This document shows, piece by piece, positions 18,870 through 27,587 of a DNA stretch of 64,000 bases. Position numbers and translations under genes: made by a program. This DNA comes from Caulobacter sp. (GTDB lineage: Bacteria > Pseudomonadota > Alphaproteobacteria > Caulobacterales > Caulobacteraceae). The stretch is taken from positions 54,358-118,357 of the forward strand of contig NZ_JAGIBH010000007.1 in the NCBI RefSeq assembly GCF_017744445.1, in the 5' to 3' direction. Position 1 is the first letter of the stretch, and each line of letters starts with the position of its first letter. The notes beneath the pieces are model-generated. The model made no database searches, was not told the origin of the DNA, and saw only the letters and a list, made by a program, of their open reading frames with translations.

Positions 18870-20600
18870 CTAGCCCTCCGCTCGGGTCAGTTTCCAGCGG
18901 ATCTTGGCCCCGACCTCCGGACGCACCTGGCTCTTGAGCACGATCTGGCCGGCCTTCCGCGCAAGCCCGTGGTCGAAGTGCGCCGAGGGGGCGATCTCGA
19001 CGTCGACGGCGTCGTTGCGCAGCCACCAGCCGATATTGTTGGGCCCTCGGATCAGGACGCTCTTGCCGTCCCTCGCGATCGAGGCTCTCGCCTCGGGGTG
19101 CAGGTGGAAGCGCACGGCGAAGGGCAGGTAGCGCCTGGGGCCGTCCGCCGCGCCAGGGTCGGCGGCCAGGGGGGTGAGGCTGTCCTCGCCGCGCAGCTCG
19201 TCGGCGACGGCGTCGAGGAACAGGCGGCGGGCGTGGCCGAGGCCGACATGGCGCCAGCCGTCGTGGACGATGTCCAGCCAGACGCCGCCGACATCGTCGT
19301 GGCGCTTGGCCTCGACCTTGGTCGCGCCGTCGACCAGCCAGGGCCCCAGGGCCTTGGCGCGAAATCCGGAGAGCGGGCGGCCGGCCGAGCCGTCGCCGAC
19401 GCTGACGGTCGAGGCCGCGTCGGAGAGGCGGAAGGCGTGGGCGCCGGCGGCCTCGGGGCTCCAGCCGCAGCTGGTGATCAGGCGGTCCTTGGCGCAGACG
19501 ATCTCGACGGCGGCCGGCTGAGCGCAGGCGGCGACGCTGAGCGGGCCCAGCGGCGGGCGACCGCAGTCGGCGATGACCTCCAGGCTGCCGCCGACCATCT
19601 TGTGAAAGCCGCTGTGCGGGGCGGCGTTCAGCGGGCGCGGGCCGGCGTCGTCATGGGCGAGAGCCGCGGCGATGCGCTGCGGGCCGATGGCCTCGCCGCC
19701 GTGGAAGGCCGCCAGATGGCCATCGCCCAGGGTGAAGAACCGCGCCGCCGTGGAGAGGCGGTCGATGGCGCGCGAGAGGCTTTCCGGCGAGGGGCGGCCG
19801 CGCTGGCCCAGGGCGTCGTCCAGGGTCAGCAGGTCGAACAGCAGCTCGACGCCGGCCTCGGGGCTGCGGGTCGCGTGGCCGCCGTCGGGCAGGACCATCT
19901 GGTCGATGTGGCGGGTGACCTGCTTGAGGCCCTTGTCGATCAGCGCCTCGCTGGACTTGCCGGCCAGGGCGCAGCCGGCGACCGTGGCGGCGACGGCGCG
20001 CTCCAGGGTGCGTTCGGGGCTGGCCTTGATCTCCAGAAGGTGGCGGGCCTGGCGGGCCAGGTCCTGGGTCAGGTCGGCGATCTCGGCGTCGCTGCCCTCG
20101 GCGGCCAGGGTCTTGGCGGCGCAGGCCAGGTGGAAGACGCGGCGTTCGATGCAGTCGGCGCTCCACGAGAAGGCGTTCCACTTGCCGAAGACGCGGCGCC
20201 AGTCGTCCAGCAGGCGCAGGGACCAGCGGGCGCCGTCCGAGCCGGCGGCGATCAGGTCGGGCAGCCAGTCGAAGCGGTGCAGGCTGACGGCGAAGCGGCG
20301 CGAGGGGCTGGCGGTGTCGAACGGGTCGCCGTCGGGGCCCAGGCGCAGAGAGCCGCCGTCCAGGGTCAGGGTCCCGGCCAGCATCTTCTTGCCATGGTCC
20401 GGGTTGGTCGGACGCGGGTCGCGGGGACGGGCCGAGAGGCCTTCCGGGCGGGGCAGGGCGATGGCCAGGCGGTGCGGGCCCGAGCCGAACCACTCGCGTT
20501 CGATGTGGCCGGCAAGCTCGGCCGTGACGGCTTTCCATAGGACGCCGCCGCGCCGGGGCGCGTTCGAGGATAAGCCGTGGGCGGAACGCTTGACGGCCAT
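18870..20600 (-). CDS. Heparinase II/III family protein
   Basis: 576 residues. The N-terminal half is an alpha-helical toroid-like region and the C-terminal half is the beta-rich Heparinase II/III-like domain (for example H-S-G-F-H-K-M, D-C-G, V-W-L-D-I-V-H-D-G-W). Family enzymes are polysaccharide lyases acting on uronic acid-containing polymers. There is no obvious N-terminal signal peptide, so a cytoplasmic or unconventional location is possible, which is common for this alphaproteobacterial subgroup of unproven activity. It begins nine bases after rpe and is followed after five bases by the small hypothetical gene. Confidence 0.85.
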   Translation of the reverse strand: MAVKRSAHGLSSNAPRRGGVLWKAVTAELAGHIEREWFGSGPHRLAIALPRPEGLSARPRDPRPTNPDHGKKMLAGTLTLDGGSLRLGPDGDPFDTASPSRRFAVSLHRFDWLPDLIAAGSDGARWSLRLLDDWRRVFGKWNAFSWSADCIERRVFHLACAAKTLAAEGSDAEIADLTQDLARQARHLLEIKASPERTLERAVAATVAGCALAGKSSEALIDKGLKQVTRHIDQMVLPDGGHATRSPEAGVELLFDLLTLDDALGQRGRPSPESLSRAIDRLSTAARFFTLGDGHLAAFHGGEAIGPQRIAAALAHDDAGPRPLNAAPHSGFHKMVGGSLEVIADCGRPPLGPLSVAACAQPAAVEIVCAKDRLITSCGWSPEAAGAHAFRLSDAASTVSVGDGSAGRPLSGFRAKALGPWLVDGATKVEAKRHDDVGGVWLDIVHDGWRHVGLGHARRLFLDAVADELRGEDSLTPLAADPGAADGPRRYLPFAVRFHLHPEARASIARDGKSVLIRGPNNIGWWLRNDAVDVEIAPSAHFDHGLARKAGQIVLKSQVRPEVGAKIRWKLTRAEG

Positions 20601-20609
20601 CGCTTGGGG

Positions 20610-21269
20610 TCAGCCGCCCTTCAGCGCGCGGATGTTGTCGGCGTAGGCCGTGGGGCCGCCCTTGAACACCGCCGAGCCGGCCACGAGGGCGGTGGCCCCG
20701 GCGGCCACGCATTGCGGGGCGGTGACCGGGGTGACGCCGCCGTCGACCTCGATGATGATGTCGAGCCCGGCCTTGTCGACCATCTTGCGCAGGGCCTCGA
20801 CCTTGCGCAGCTGGCCGGGAATGAAGCTCTGGCCGCCGAAGCCCGGGTTGACCGACATGACGAGGAGGAGGTCGACGTCCTCGAGGATCCACTCGACGTG
20901 GTCGAGGCCGGTCGACGGGTTGAACACCACGCCGGCCTTGGCCCCCAGCTCGCGGATGCGCTTGAGGGAGCGGTGCAGGTGCGGGCCGGCTTCGGGGTGG
21001 ATGCTGATCAGGTCAGCGCCAGCGGCGCGGAAGGCCTCCAGGTACGGGTCTGCCGGGCTGATCATCAGGTGCACGTCGAACGGGATCTTGGCGTGCGGCC
21101 GGATGGCTTTGACGATGTCGGGGCCGAGGGTGATGTTGGGCACGAAGTGGCCGTCCATCACGTCGACATGCACCCAGTCGGCGCCGGCCGCTTCGATGGC
21201 GGCGACTTCTTCGCCCAGCTTGGCGAAGTCGGAGGCGAGGATGGACGGGGCGATGATCGGCGCGGTCAT
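20610..21269 (-). CDS. rpe: Ribulose-phosphate 3-epimerase
   Basis: 219 residues, full length. TIM barrel with the signature H-V-D-V-M-D-G-H-F-V-P-N, the metal-binding histidines and aspartates (D-V-H-L-M, E-V-D-G-G-V) and a C-terminal phosphate-binding A-G-S-A-V-F. It interconverts ribulose 5-phosphate and xylulose 5-phosphate in the pentose phosphate pathway. It is the second gene of the leftward operon behind rsmB, with a 38-base gap. Confidence 0.96.
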   Translation of the reverse strand: MTAPIIAPSILASDFAKLGEEVAAIEAAGADWVHVDVMDGHFVPNITLGPDIVKAIRPHAKIPFDVHLMISPADPYLEAFRAAGADLISIHPEAGPHLHRSLKRIRELGAKAGVVFNPSTGLDHVEWILEDVDLLLVMSVNPGFGGQSFIPGQLRKVEALRKMVDKAGLDIIIEVDGGVTPVTAPQCVAAGATALVAGSAVFKGGPTAYADNIRALKGG

Positions 21270-21307
21270 GGTCCTGGGATAACCGCGTCCGCGCGTCCTG
21301 TCAGCCC

Positions 21308-22588
21308 TTAGAGCTTCTTGAAACGCGCCGCGAAGAAGCCGTCCTGGCCGCCGTCCCGGTGATGGGGCAGCAGGCGCAGGGTCCCGCGAGCGGTCAGGCT
21401 GGCCTCGGGAGCGCCGCCTTCGCCGGGAGCGATCGGCTCCAGCGCCATGTCCTTGCGGCGCGCCAGGAAGGCCTCGACCTGGGCCTCGCCCTCTTCGGGC
21501 TCCAGCGAGCAGACGGTGTAGACCAGCTGGCCGCCGGGCTTGAGGCGGTCGGCGGCGCTGTCCAGGATCCGCGCCTGAACGGTCGCCAGCGAGGCGACGT
21601 CGCTGGGGCGGGCGGCCCACAACACGTCCGGATGGCGGCGGAAGGTGCCGGTGGCCGAGCAGGGAGCGTCCAGCAGGATGGCGTCGAAGGTCCGCGTGTC
21701 TTCCCAGACGGCGGCGTCGGCGGCGACGACCTCGGCGGTCAGCTGCATGCGCTCGAGGTTTTCGTCCACGCGCTTGAGGCGGGCGGCCGAGCGGTCCAGG
21801 GCGGTGACGGTCGCGCCGGTGGCGGCTAGCTGCAGGGTCTTGCCGCCAGGCGCGGCGCACAGGTCCAGCACCTTGTCGCCGGGCTTGATGGTCAGGAGGC
21901 GAGCCGGCACGGCGGCGGCGGCGTCCTGCACCCACCAGGTGCCGTCTTCGAAGCCCGGCCAGCCGGCCACGTCGCCCTTGCGGCGCACGCGCAGGGAGCC
22001 GCCGGGCAGCTCTTCGGCCTCGAGCGCTTCAACCAGGGTCGCGACATCGGCGGAGGGCTTCACCGACAGGTCGGTGGCCGGCTCCTGGGCGATCTGGGCG
22101 GCGATCTCGCGGGCGGTGGCCTCGCCGAACGCCGACACCCAGCGGGCATAGAGCCAGGGCGGGGCCAGCAGGGCCGGATCGTCGGCCGGCTGGCCGTCGC
22201 GCAGCAGGCCGCGCAGCACGGCGTTGACCAGGCCCTTGAACGGGCGGCTGGTCTTGTTGGCGCCGGCCAGCTCGACCGAGGTGGCGACGGCGGCGAAGGC
22301 CGGGACCTCCAGGTGGAAGGCCTGAGCGGCGCCCAGGCGCAGCAGGTTCATCACCCGGTCGGGCGGCGCCTTCTGCAGCTTGGCGGCCAGGGCGCGGTCG
22401 ATGGGGCCCAGGTGGCGCAGGACGGCCATGGCCAGGGCGCGGGCGAACGCGCGCTCACGCGGCTCCAGGAAGCGGAAACCGTTGGCGGAGGCGGCTTCGT
22501 CGATGCCGCCGCGACGCGACAGGGCCGCATCGATAAGGTTCAGGGCGGCTTCCCGGGCGGGGAGGCCGTCGTTCAATTCTTGAGTCAC
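21308..22588 (-). CDS. rsmB: RsmB-type 16S rRNA cytosine-C5 methyltransferase
   Basis: 426 residues: an N-terminal NusB-like RNA-binding domain (about 1-140) and a C-terminal Rossmann methyltransferase domain with the SAM motif D-L-C-A-A-P-G-G-K-T, the catalytic-loop D-A-P-C-S-A-T-G-T and the second conserved cysteine in T-V-C-S-L. Both cysteines of m5C methyltransferases are present. It probably methylates C967 of 16S rRNA (E. coli numbering). It is the first gene of the leftward operon with rpe, and its start lies 49 bases from the end of the oxidase-like small gene. Confidence 0.93.
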   Translation of the reverse strand: MTQELNDGLPAREAALNLIDAALSRRGGIDEAASANGFRFLEPRERAFARALAMAVLRHLGPIDRALAAKLQKAPPDRVMNLLRLGAAQAFHLEVPAFAAVATSVELAGANKTSRPFKGLVNAVLRGLLRDGQPADDPALLAPPWLYARWVSAFGEATAREIAAQIAQEPATDLSVKPSADVATLVEALEAEELPGGSLRVRRKGDVAGWPGFEDGTWWVQDAAAAVPARLLTIKPGDKVLDLCAAPGGKTLQLAATGATVTALDRSAARLKRVDENLERMQLTAEVVAADAAVWEDTRTFDAILLDAPCSATGTFRRHPDVLWAARPSDVASLATVQARILDSAADRLKPGGQLVYTVCSLEPEEGEAQVEAFLARRKDMALEPIAPGEGGAPEASLTARGTLRLLPHHRDGGQDGFFAARFKKL

Positions 22589-22637
22589 CGCCTCGCCGTG
22601 CCCAATGGCGACGGCGAGCGCAAGCGATTTGACGAAA

Positions 22638-23045
22638 TCACGCGGCCAAAGAGGGCTTCCGCAGCGCCGTCGTGACCGCCGTCAGGCCGAACACGAAGAA
22701 GCCGGACACCACCGACAGCCCGCCCACGGCCAGCAGCGGACCAAACACCGACGGCGGTCCCTTCTGGCCCAGATACAGGTACAGGCCGCTGATCATGCAG
22801 ATCACCCCGACGTTCGACAGGGTGAAGTTCGTGATCTTCACCCAGTTGGGGACCCGCTGCCCCAGCAGGGCGTAGAAGGTCCCCATCAGCGCCATGCTGA
22901 TCCAGCCCAGAAGATTGAGGTGCGCGTGCGCCGAATAGGTGCTGTGGTCCTTGCTGATGCTCATGGCTAGGCCCCACGAGACGCCGATCATGGCATAGAA
23001 GGCGGCCGCGCCGAAGAAGGCGTGCGGCCAACGACTGGCGGTCAT
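22638..23045 (-). CDS. Small four-helix protein resembling part of heme-copper oxidase subunit I
   Basis: 135 residues from the ATG at 23045, with four hydrophobic helices. The second carries S-A-H-A-H-L-N-L-L-G-W, like the heme-ligand helix region of cbb3/NO-reductase catalytic subunits, yet the protein is far too short to be a full oxidase subunit. No oxidase partners lie nearby. It may be a stand-alone heme-binding membrane protein; I infer this from one motif. Transcribed toward rsmB and divergent from the SdhAF4-like gene. Confidence 0.7.
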   Translation of the reverse strand: MTASRWPHAFFGAAAFYAMIGVSWGLAMSISKDHSTYSAHAHLNLLGWISMALMGTFYALLGQRVPNWVKITNFTLSNVGVICMISGLYLYLGQKGPPSVFGPLLAVGGLSVVSGFFVFGLTAVTTALRKPSLAA

Positions 23046-23144
23046 GTTCAGATCTCCCCGATCGTAGAACGTTGATATTGAAGATCGAGGGTTGAACACT
23101 GCCAAGCTGGCGCCGGCAACCGCGTTGATGTTAAGCCTTCCGCC

Positions 23145-23384
23145 ATGTCGCAGGATCCGCAGTCTTCGTCGCAACCTTCGTCGCAAACCGAGACGGAGAC
23201 CCTTCTGGGCGCCGCCCCCGGCAAGGATCTGACCCCCGCTGCCCGCCGCGCGCTGGAGGAGGCCGCCGCTCGCCGCGCCGCTGAAGCCGCTCAGGCCTTG
23301 CCGACGGAAAAGGGCGGTCGCGACGGCCCCGAACCCACTCGCTTCGGCGACTGGGAGAAGAAGGGCGTGGCGGTCGACTTCTGA
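23145..23384 (+). CDS. DUF1674 / SdhAF4-type succinate dehydrogenase assembly factor
   Basis: 79 residues. A low-complexity N-terminus is followed by the invariant C-terminal signature G-G-R-D-G-P-E-P-T-R-F-G-D-W-E-K-K-G, then ending in DF. Eukaryotic SDHAF4 binds flavinylated SdhA and shields it during complex II assembly; bacterial homologues are assumed to do the same. Neighbourhood to rsmB is common in alphaproteobacteria, to my knowledge. Cytoplasmic, no signal. Confidence 0.9.
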   Translation: MSQDPQSSSQPSSQTETETLLGAAPGKDLTPAARRALEEAAARRAAEAAQALPTEKGGRDGPEPTRFGDWEKKGVAVDF

Positions 23385-23422
23385 GGCTGTCAGGCTCCTC
23401 CGAAAATACGGGAGGAGCGGCT

Positions 23423-23857
23423 TTGGAAGACTTGGCCGAAAAGCGCATCCAGGTGGTGCGCGACCACATGGCGCTGGAGTGCGTCCACGACTGGGACGCG
23501 GTGATCGCCACCTTCCAGCATCCCCGCTACGAGATGTACGGCTCGGGCGCGGTGTTTGACGGCGAGGCCGCCGTGCGGGGCTATTTCGCCGCCTCGCGCA
23601 CGCCGTTTCCCGACCAAGGCAACGAGGTCATCGCCATTGCCCACGCCGGCGACACGGTGCTGGTCGAGTTCTGGCTGACCGGCACGCACCTGGGCCCGCT
23701 GAAGCTGCCCGGCCGCACGGTCGAGGCCACCGGCAAGGCCTTCCGCGTCCGCATGGCCGCCAGCTTCGAGTTCGCGCCCGGCGCCGACAAGATCGTCTGC
23801 GAGCGGCCGTACTACGACCAGATGGCGGTGGTGCGGGCGCTGGAGCTGATGGTCTAA
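23423..23857 (+). CDS. NTF2/SnoaL-like protein
   Basis: 144 residues from a TTG start that is well supported by GGAGGAG ten bases upstream. The fold is the NTF2-like alpha+beta cone: an N-terminal helix pair, then F-D-G-E-A-A-V-R-G-Y-F and a beta-rich C-terminal half. Such proteins are isomerases, hydratases or binding proteins; the substrate cannot be read from the sequence. No signal peptide. It starts 38 bases after the SdhAF4-like gene and may share its transcript. A family C hairpin follows its end. Confidence 0.78.
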   Translation: MEDLAEKRIQVVRDHMALECVHDWDAVIATFQHPRYEMYGSGAVFDGEAAVRGYFAASRTPFPDQGNEVIAIAHAGDTVLVEFWLTGTHLGPLKLPGRTVEATGKAFRVRMAASFEFAPGADKIVCERPYYDQMAVVRALELMV

Positions 23858-23878
23858 GTCAGCACGCCATCCTTACTT

Positions 23879-23918
23879 CGTCATCCCGGCTTTCCGCTTC
23901 GCTGCGGCCGGGATGACG
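23879..23918. repeat. Intergenic repeat family C, short copy
   Basis: Perfect 12-bp stem (CGTCATCCCGGC at 23879-23890 with 23907-23918) around a 16-base centre that itself can fold. A longer relative lies at 32641-32745. It may end transcription from the NTF2-like gene and forms the downstream edge of the amidohydrolase remnant. Confidence 0.75.
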
Positions 23919-24200
23919 AGTTTGATCTCGCCATAGCCGCGATCGGCATGCCAGCGCACGTCGGCCAGGCCTTCCTCCAGGGTGGCTGGGATGAAGCCGT
24001 TGCGGATAGATGGGCCAAGGGCTGTCGTCGTTGACGACATACAGCGGCGCGGTCGCGCTGGCGGCCTCGCCAGCGTCGGCCTGGCTTTTCCAGCGCGCCT
24101 TGCCGTCGGTCCAGGAGAAGCTCTCCTCGACCGCACCGCCCATCAGCGAGCTGCCCTTGATGACCTTTGCGGCGCGCGTTCGGCGGCGAGCATAGTCCAT
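23919..24200 (-). pseudogene. Decayed amidohydrolase remnant
   Basis: Read leftward from 24200, one frame gives a segment with V-E-E-S-F-S-W-T-D-G-K-A-R-W-K-S and A-P-L-Y-V-V, like the beta-rich N-terminal part of secreted metal-dependent amidohydrolases. Around base 24005 the homology jumps to another frame, reading A-D-V-R-W-H-A-D-R-G-Y-G-E-I-K-L, which is typical of the middle of the same family. About 300 residues expected between these parts are missing, as are both ends. The remnant runs straight into the family C hairpin. Family assignment is from memory of motifs. Confidence 0.6.
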
Positions 24201-24272
24201 GCACGGAGGATGGCTTCCCTGCGCGCCGCAGCCGTGCCTAGCTGGGCTGTCCATCGCCTGGAGGCCCGCGCT

Positions 24273-25964
24273 TTGCGTCTGCTTGCTGCTCTCGTTTCTG
24301 TCGCTTTGCTGGCGACCGCGTCGCCGACCCTGGCCGCGCCCGCCAAATCGAAGGCCGCCGCCGCCCGCGCCCTGGACGCCGGGGCGGTGGCATCGCCGGA
24401 CCGCTACGGGGCGCTGGCGGCGCAGGAGATCCTGAAGGCCGGCGGCAACGCCGTCGACGCGGCGGTGGCGACGGGGTTCGCCCTGGCCGTGACCTATCCC
24501 GAGGCCGGGAACCTCGGCGGTGGCGGGTTCATGACCCTGTACGTGAACGGCAAGCCCTACTTCCTGGACTATCGCGAGACGGCGCCGGCGGCGGCCTCGG
24601 CCGACATGTATCTGGGCAAGGACGGCCAGCCGATCGCGGACCTGTCGCTGTTCGGCAATCTGGCGGCCGGCACGCCGGGCACGGTGCGCGGCCTTGCCGT
24701 GGCCCACAAGCGGTTCGGCAAGCTGTCCTGGGCGCGGGTCCTGGCCCCGGCCATCCGCTATGCCCGGGAGGGCTTCCAGGTGAACGACCAGTTCGCCGGC
24801 GTTCTGCTCAAGGAGGTCCCGCCGCAGTTCGCGGCGACCAATTTCCGCGACTACTTCGCGCCGGTGAAGGCCGGGACGATGTTCAGGCAGCCGGAGCTGG
24901 CCGCGACGCTGGAGCGGATCGCCAAGGAGGGCGACAAGGCCTTCTACGAGGGCAAGACCGCCGACCTGATCGTCGCCCAGATGCAGCGCGGACCGGTGAA
25001 GGGGCTGATCACCAAGGCCGACCTGGCCGGCTACAAGGCCGTCTGGCGCGCGCCGGTCACCGCCAAGTGGCGCGGCTATGACGTCATCACCGCCCCGCCA
25101 CCCAGCTCGGGGGGCATCGCCCTGATGCAGATGCTGCTGATGAAGCAGGACCTGTCGCCGAAGTTCAAAGGCGTGGCCCTGAACAGCCCGCAATATGTCC
25201 ACCTGCTGGCCGAGATCGAGAAGCGCGTCTATGCCGACCGGGCCGAGTATCTGGGCGATCCGGATTTCGTGAAGGTTCCAGTCTCCAACCTGATCGACCC
25301 GGCCTATGTGGCGCGGCGGGCGCGGGAGGTGGATCCGGACAAGCCCTCGGTCACGAAGGCGGTGGCTCCCGGCCTGGAAAAGCCGCAGACCACCCACTAT
25401 TCGATCGTCGACAAGTGGGGGAACGCGGTCTCCAACACCTACACCCTGAACGGCTGGTTCGGCTCGGGCGTGGTGGTCGAGGGGGCGGGATTCCTCCTCA
25501 ACGACGAGATGGACGACTTCTCGGCCAAGCCGGGCGCGCCGAACGTCTATGGGGTAGTCGGCGGGGCGGCCAATGCCATCGCGCCGTTCAAGCGGCCGCT
25601 GTCGTCGATGACCCCGACCATCCTGGTCAAGGATGGGCGGCCGGCCATGGTCATCGGCACGCCAGGCGGCTCTCGGATCTTCACCTGGGTGTTCCAGGTG
25701 CTGGCCAATGTCTACGACTTCAAGCTCAGCCTGAAGGCGGCCCAGAACGCTCCGCGCTATCACCACCAGCTGCTGCCGGAGAACGTGATCTTTTTTGAGC
25801 CGGGGTATCCGCCGCCGGCGGCGCTGAAGGGCGCGCTGGAGGGGCGGGGCTACAAGTGGGTCGAGGACTTCAGCGGCGACATGGAGGCCATCCAGGTCGT
25901 GGGGCGCATGCCGGTTCCGGAGGCGGATCCGCGGGCGCGGGGCGTGGGGGTGGTGGTGAGATAA
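24273..25964 (+). CDS. ggt: Gamma-glutamyltranspeptidase
   Basis: About 563 residues from the TTG at 24273, chosen because GGAGG lies eight bases upstream and it yields a textbook signal peptide (MRLLAALVSVALLATASP, cut after TLA); an ATG at 24210 adds 21 residues that spoil it. Autocatalytic cleavage should occur before the threonine of the T-T-H-Y-S motif, splitting large and small subunits; G-N-A-V-D-A-A-V-A and the late G-G-S-R-I substrate-binding motif are present. A periplasmic enzyme that cleaves glutathione and gamma-glutamyl compounds. The upstream divergent DNA is the amidohydrolase remnant. Confidence 0.92.
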   Translation: MRLLAALVSVALLATASPTLAAPAKSKAAAARALDAGAVASPDRYGALAAQEILKAGGNAVDAAVATGFALAVTYPEAGNLGGGGFMTLYVNGKPYFLDYRETAPAAASADMYLGKDGQPIADLSLFGNLAAGTPGTVRGLAVAHKRFGKLSWARVLAPAIRYAREGFQVNDQFAGVLLKEVPPQFAATNFRDYFAPVKAGTMFRQPELAATLERIAKEGDKAFYEGKTADLIVAQMQRGPVKGLITKADLAGYKAVWRAPVTAKWRGYDVITAPPPSSGGIALMQMLLMKQDLSPKFKGVALNSPQYVHLLAEIEKRVYADRAEYLGDPDFVKVPVSNLIDPAYVARRAREVDPDKPSVTKAVAPGLEKPQTTHYSIVDKWGNAVSNTYTLNGWFGSGVVVEGAGFLLNDEMDDFSAKPGAPNVYGVVGGAANAIAPFKRPLSSMTPTILVKDGRPAMVIGTPGGSRIFTWVFQVLANVYDFKLSLKAAQNAPRYHHQLLPENVIFFEPGYPPPAALKGALEGRGYKWVEDFSGDMEAIQVVGRMPVPEADPRARGVGVVVR

Positions 25965-25966
25965 AT

Positions 25967-26097
25967 CCTTCTCCCCTTGCGGGAGAAGGTGGCTGGCGAA
26001 GCCAGACGGATGAGGGGTTGAAAAGCCTGTCCGGACAGCGGAGCGCGACCCCTCACCCGGCCCTGCGGGCCACCCTCTCCCGCAAGGGGAGAGGGAA
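25967..26097. repeat. Intergenic repeat family D, copy 2
   Basis: Lies between the convergent ends of ggt and pyrF. Outer arms (25967-25991 and about 26073-26097) are near-perfect complements containing CTCCCCTTGCGGGAG, and each arm also folds on itself; inner arms read GATGAGGGGT and ACCCCTCACC. Its position suggests a bidirectional transcription end. Confidence 0.75.
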
Positions 26098-26102
26098 GCG
26101 GG

Positions 26103-26804
26103 TTACAGCCCCGCGATCTCCCCCACCACCTTCAGCGCCGCTTCGCGCGGGTCGTTCGCCGCCGTGATCGGGCGGCCGCAGACCAGGTGGCTGGCGCCGG
26201 CGCGGATGGCGTCGGCGGGCGTGGCGGCGCGGGCCTGGTCGTTCTTGGCCGACCAGTCGGGGCGCACGCCGGGGGTGACGATCAGGAAGTCGGGCTTCCC
26301 GGCCTCTTTGGCGATCTCACGCGCCAGCGCCGCCTCATGCGGAGACGAGACAATCCCGTCGACGCCGCATTCGATGGCCTGGCGCACGCGGCGTTCGACC
26401 AGGTCGCGGGCGTTGAAGCTGTAGCCCATCTCGACCAGGTCGGCGTCGGTCAGGCTGGTCAGCACGGTCACCGCCAGGATCTTCAACGACGAGTCGCCGC
26501 GCGCCTTCACCGCCGCCTTCATCACCTGTGGCTCGGCGTGGACGGTCAGCAGGTCGCAGCCGCTCTGGGCCAGGACGCGGGCCGAGCGCTCCACGGTCGC
26601 GCCGATGTCGTGCAGCTTCCAGTCCAGGAAGATCGACTTGCCGCTGGCCTTCAGCTCGTGGGCCAGGGTCATGCCGTCGCTCGCCAGCAGCTCCAGGCCG
26701 ATCTTGTAGAAGCTGACGGCGTCGCCCAGCTGCTCGACCATGCGGCGCGCATCGTCGGTGGTGGGCAGGTCCAGCGGCACGATCAGGCGGGCGTCGGCGG
26801 TCAT
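26103..26804 (-). CDS. pyrF: Orotidine 5'-phosphate decarboxylase
   Basis: 233 residues. The catalytic D-x-K-x-x-D appears as F-L-D-W-K-L-H-D-I, with the conserved early L-D-L-P and the phosphate-binding V-T-P-G-V-R-P and G-R-P-I-T. It makes UMP from OMP in pyrimidine synthesis. The start at 26804 is preceded by AGGGGA; an upstream in-frame extension has no family similarity. Convergent to ggt, divergent from marC. Confidence 0.95.
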   Translation of the reverse strand: MTADARLIVPLDLPTTDDARRMVEQLGDAVSFYKIGLELLASDGMTLAHELKASGKSIFLDWKLHDIGATVERSARVLAQSGCDLLTVHAEPQVMKAAVKARGDSSLKILAVTVLTSLTDADLVEMGYSFNARDLVERRVRQAIECGVDGIVSSPHEAALAREIAKEAGKPDFLIVTPGVRPDWSAKNDQARAATPADAIRAGASHLVCGRPITAANDPREAALKVVGEIAGL

Positions 26805-26889
26805 CTTTTGTCCCCTGGGGTTGGCGCGCGACATCGCCGGCTCTAGGAAGAACCGAACTTGGGCGCGATCTGAAAGGTAAGGACGTCGA

Positions 26890-27585
26890 ATGACCGAGGC
26901 CAAACTCGCCGTCAACTTCTTCGTCGCTTTGTTCGCCCTGATCGACCCGATCGGCAACGTGCCGCTGTTCGCCGCCGCCACCCTGGGCGCGGCCGCGGCG
27001 GGGCGGCGGATGGTGGCCGTCTATATCGGCCTGTTCGTCGCGGCCTTCCTGATCTTCTTCTTCTTCACGGGGGTCGGGCTGCTGGCCTTCTTCGGCATCT
27101 CGATGCCGGCCTTCCGCATCGCCGGCGGCGTCATCCTGTTCATCCTCGGGCTGGACATGCTGCGCGACGACTTCACCACCATGTTCGCCGACGCGGCCGA
27201 AGGCATCGAGGGCCAGTCGGCGCGGGTCTACGCCCAGAAGCGCTTCGAGCGCCTGATCGTGCCGTTCGCCATGCCGCTGCTGATCGGGCCGGGCGCGATC
27301 TCGACGGTGATCATCTACGCCGCCGAGGCCAAGCCGTTCGGCTGGGCGGGCCTGGGCCTGGGCGTGGCGGTGATCTCGGTGGTGTCGCTGGTGATGGTGG
27401 CGGTGTTCTGGGCCGCGCCGCTGATCAGCAAGGTGCTGGGCCGGATCGGCATGAGCATCGTGGTCCGGGTGCTGGGCCTCATTCTCTGCGCCCTGGCGGT
27501 GCAGTTCGTGCTGATCGGCGTGGGCGACGCCACGCGCGGCCTGGTCCGCCAGGACGCCAAGGCCCCCTATGCGGAGACGAAGTAG
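26890..27585 (+). CDS. MarC family integral membrane protein
   Basis: 231 residues, six hydrophobic helices, with the family pattern A-L-F-A-L-I-D-P-I-G-N-V-P near the N-terminus and P-F-A-M-P-L-L-I-G-P-G-A-I-S in the middle. MarC/YchE proteins were once linked to antibiotic resistance, but that role was not confirmed; function is unknown. The stop is two bases from the start of the ubiquinone hydroxylase gene, so the two are probably cotranscribed. Confidence 0.9.
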   Translation: MTEAKLAVNFFVALFALIDPIGNVPLFAAATLGAAAAGRRMVAVYIGLFVAAFLIFFFFTGVGLLAFFGISMPAFRIAGGVILFILGLDMLRDDFTTMFADAAEGIEGQSARVYAQKRFERLIVPFAMPLLIGPGAISTVIIYAAEAKPFGWAGLGLGVAVISVVSLVMVAVFWAAPLISKVLGRIGMSIVVRVLGLILCALAVQFVLIGVGDATRGLVRQDAKAPYAETK

Positions 27586-27587
27586 CC

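Noticed and set aside
23091..23105. FNR/FixK-like box TTGAA-N4-GCCAA before the small oxidase-like gene
   Set aside because: Only part of one half-site matches the consensus; not distinguishable from chance.
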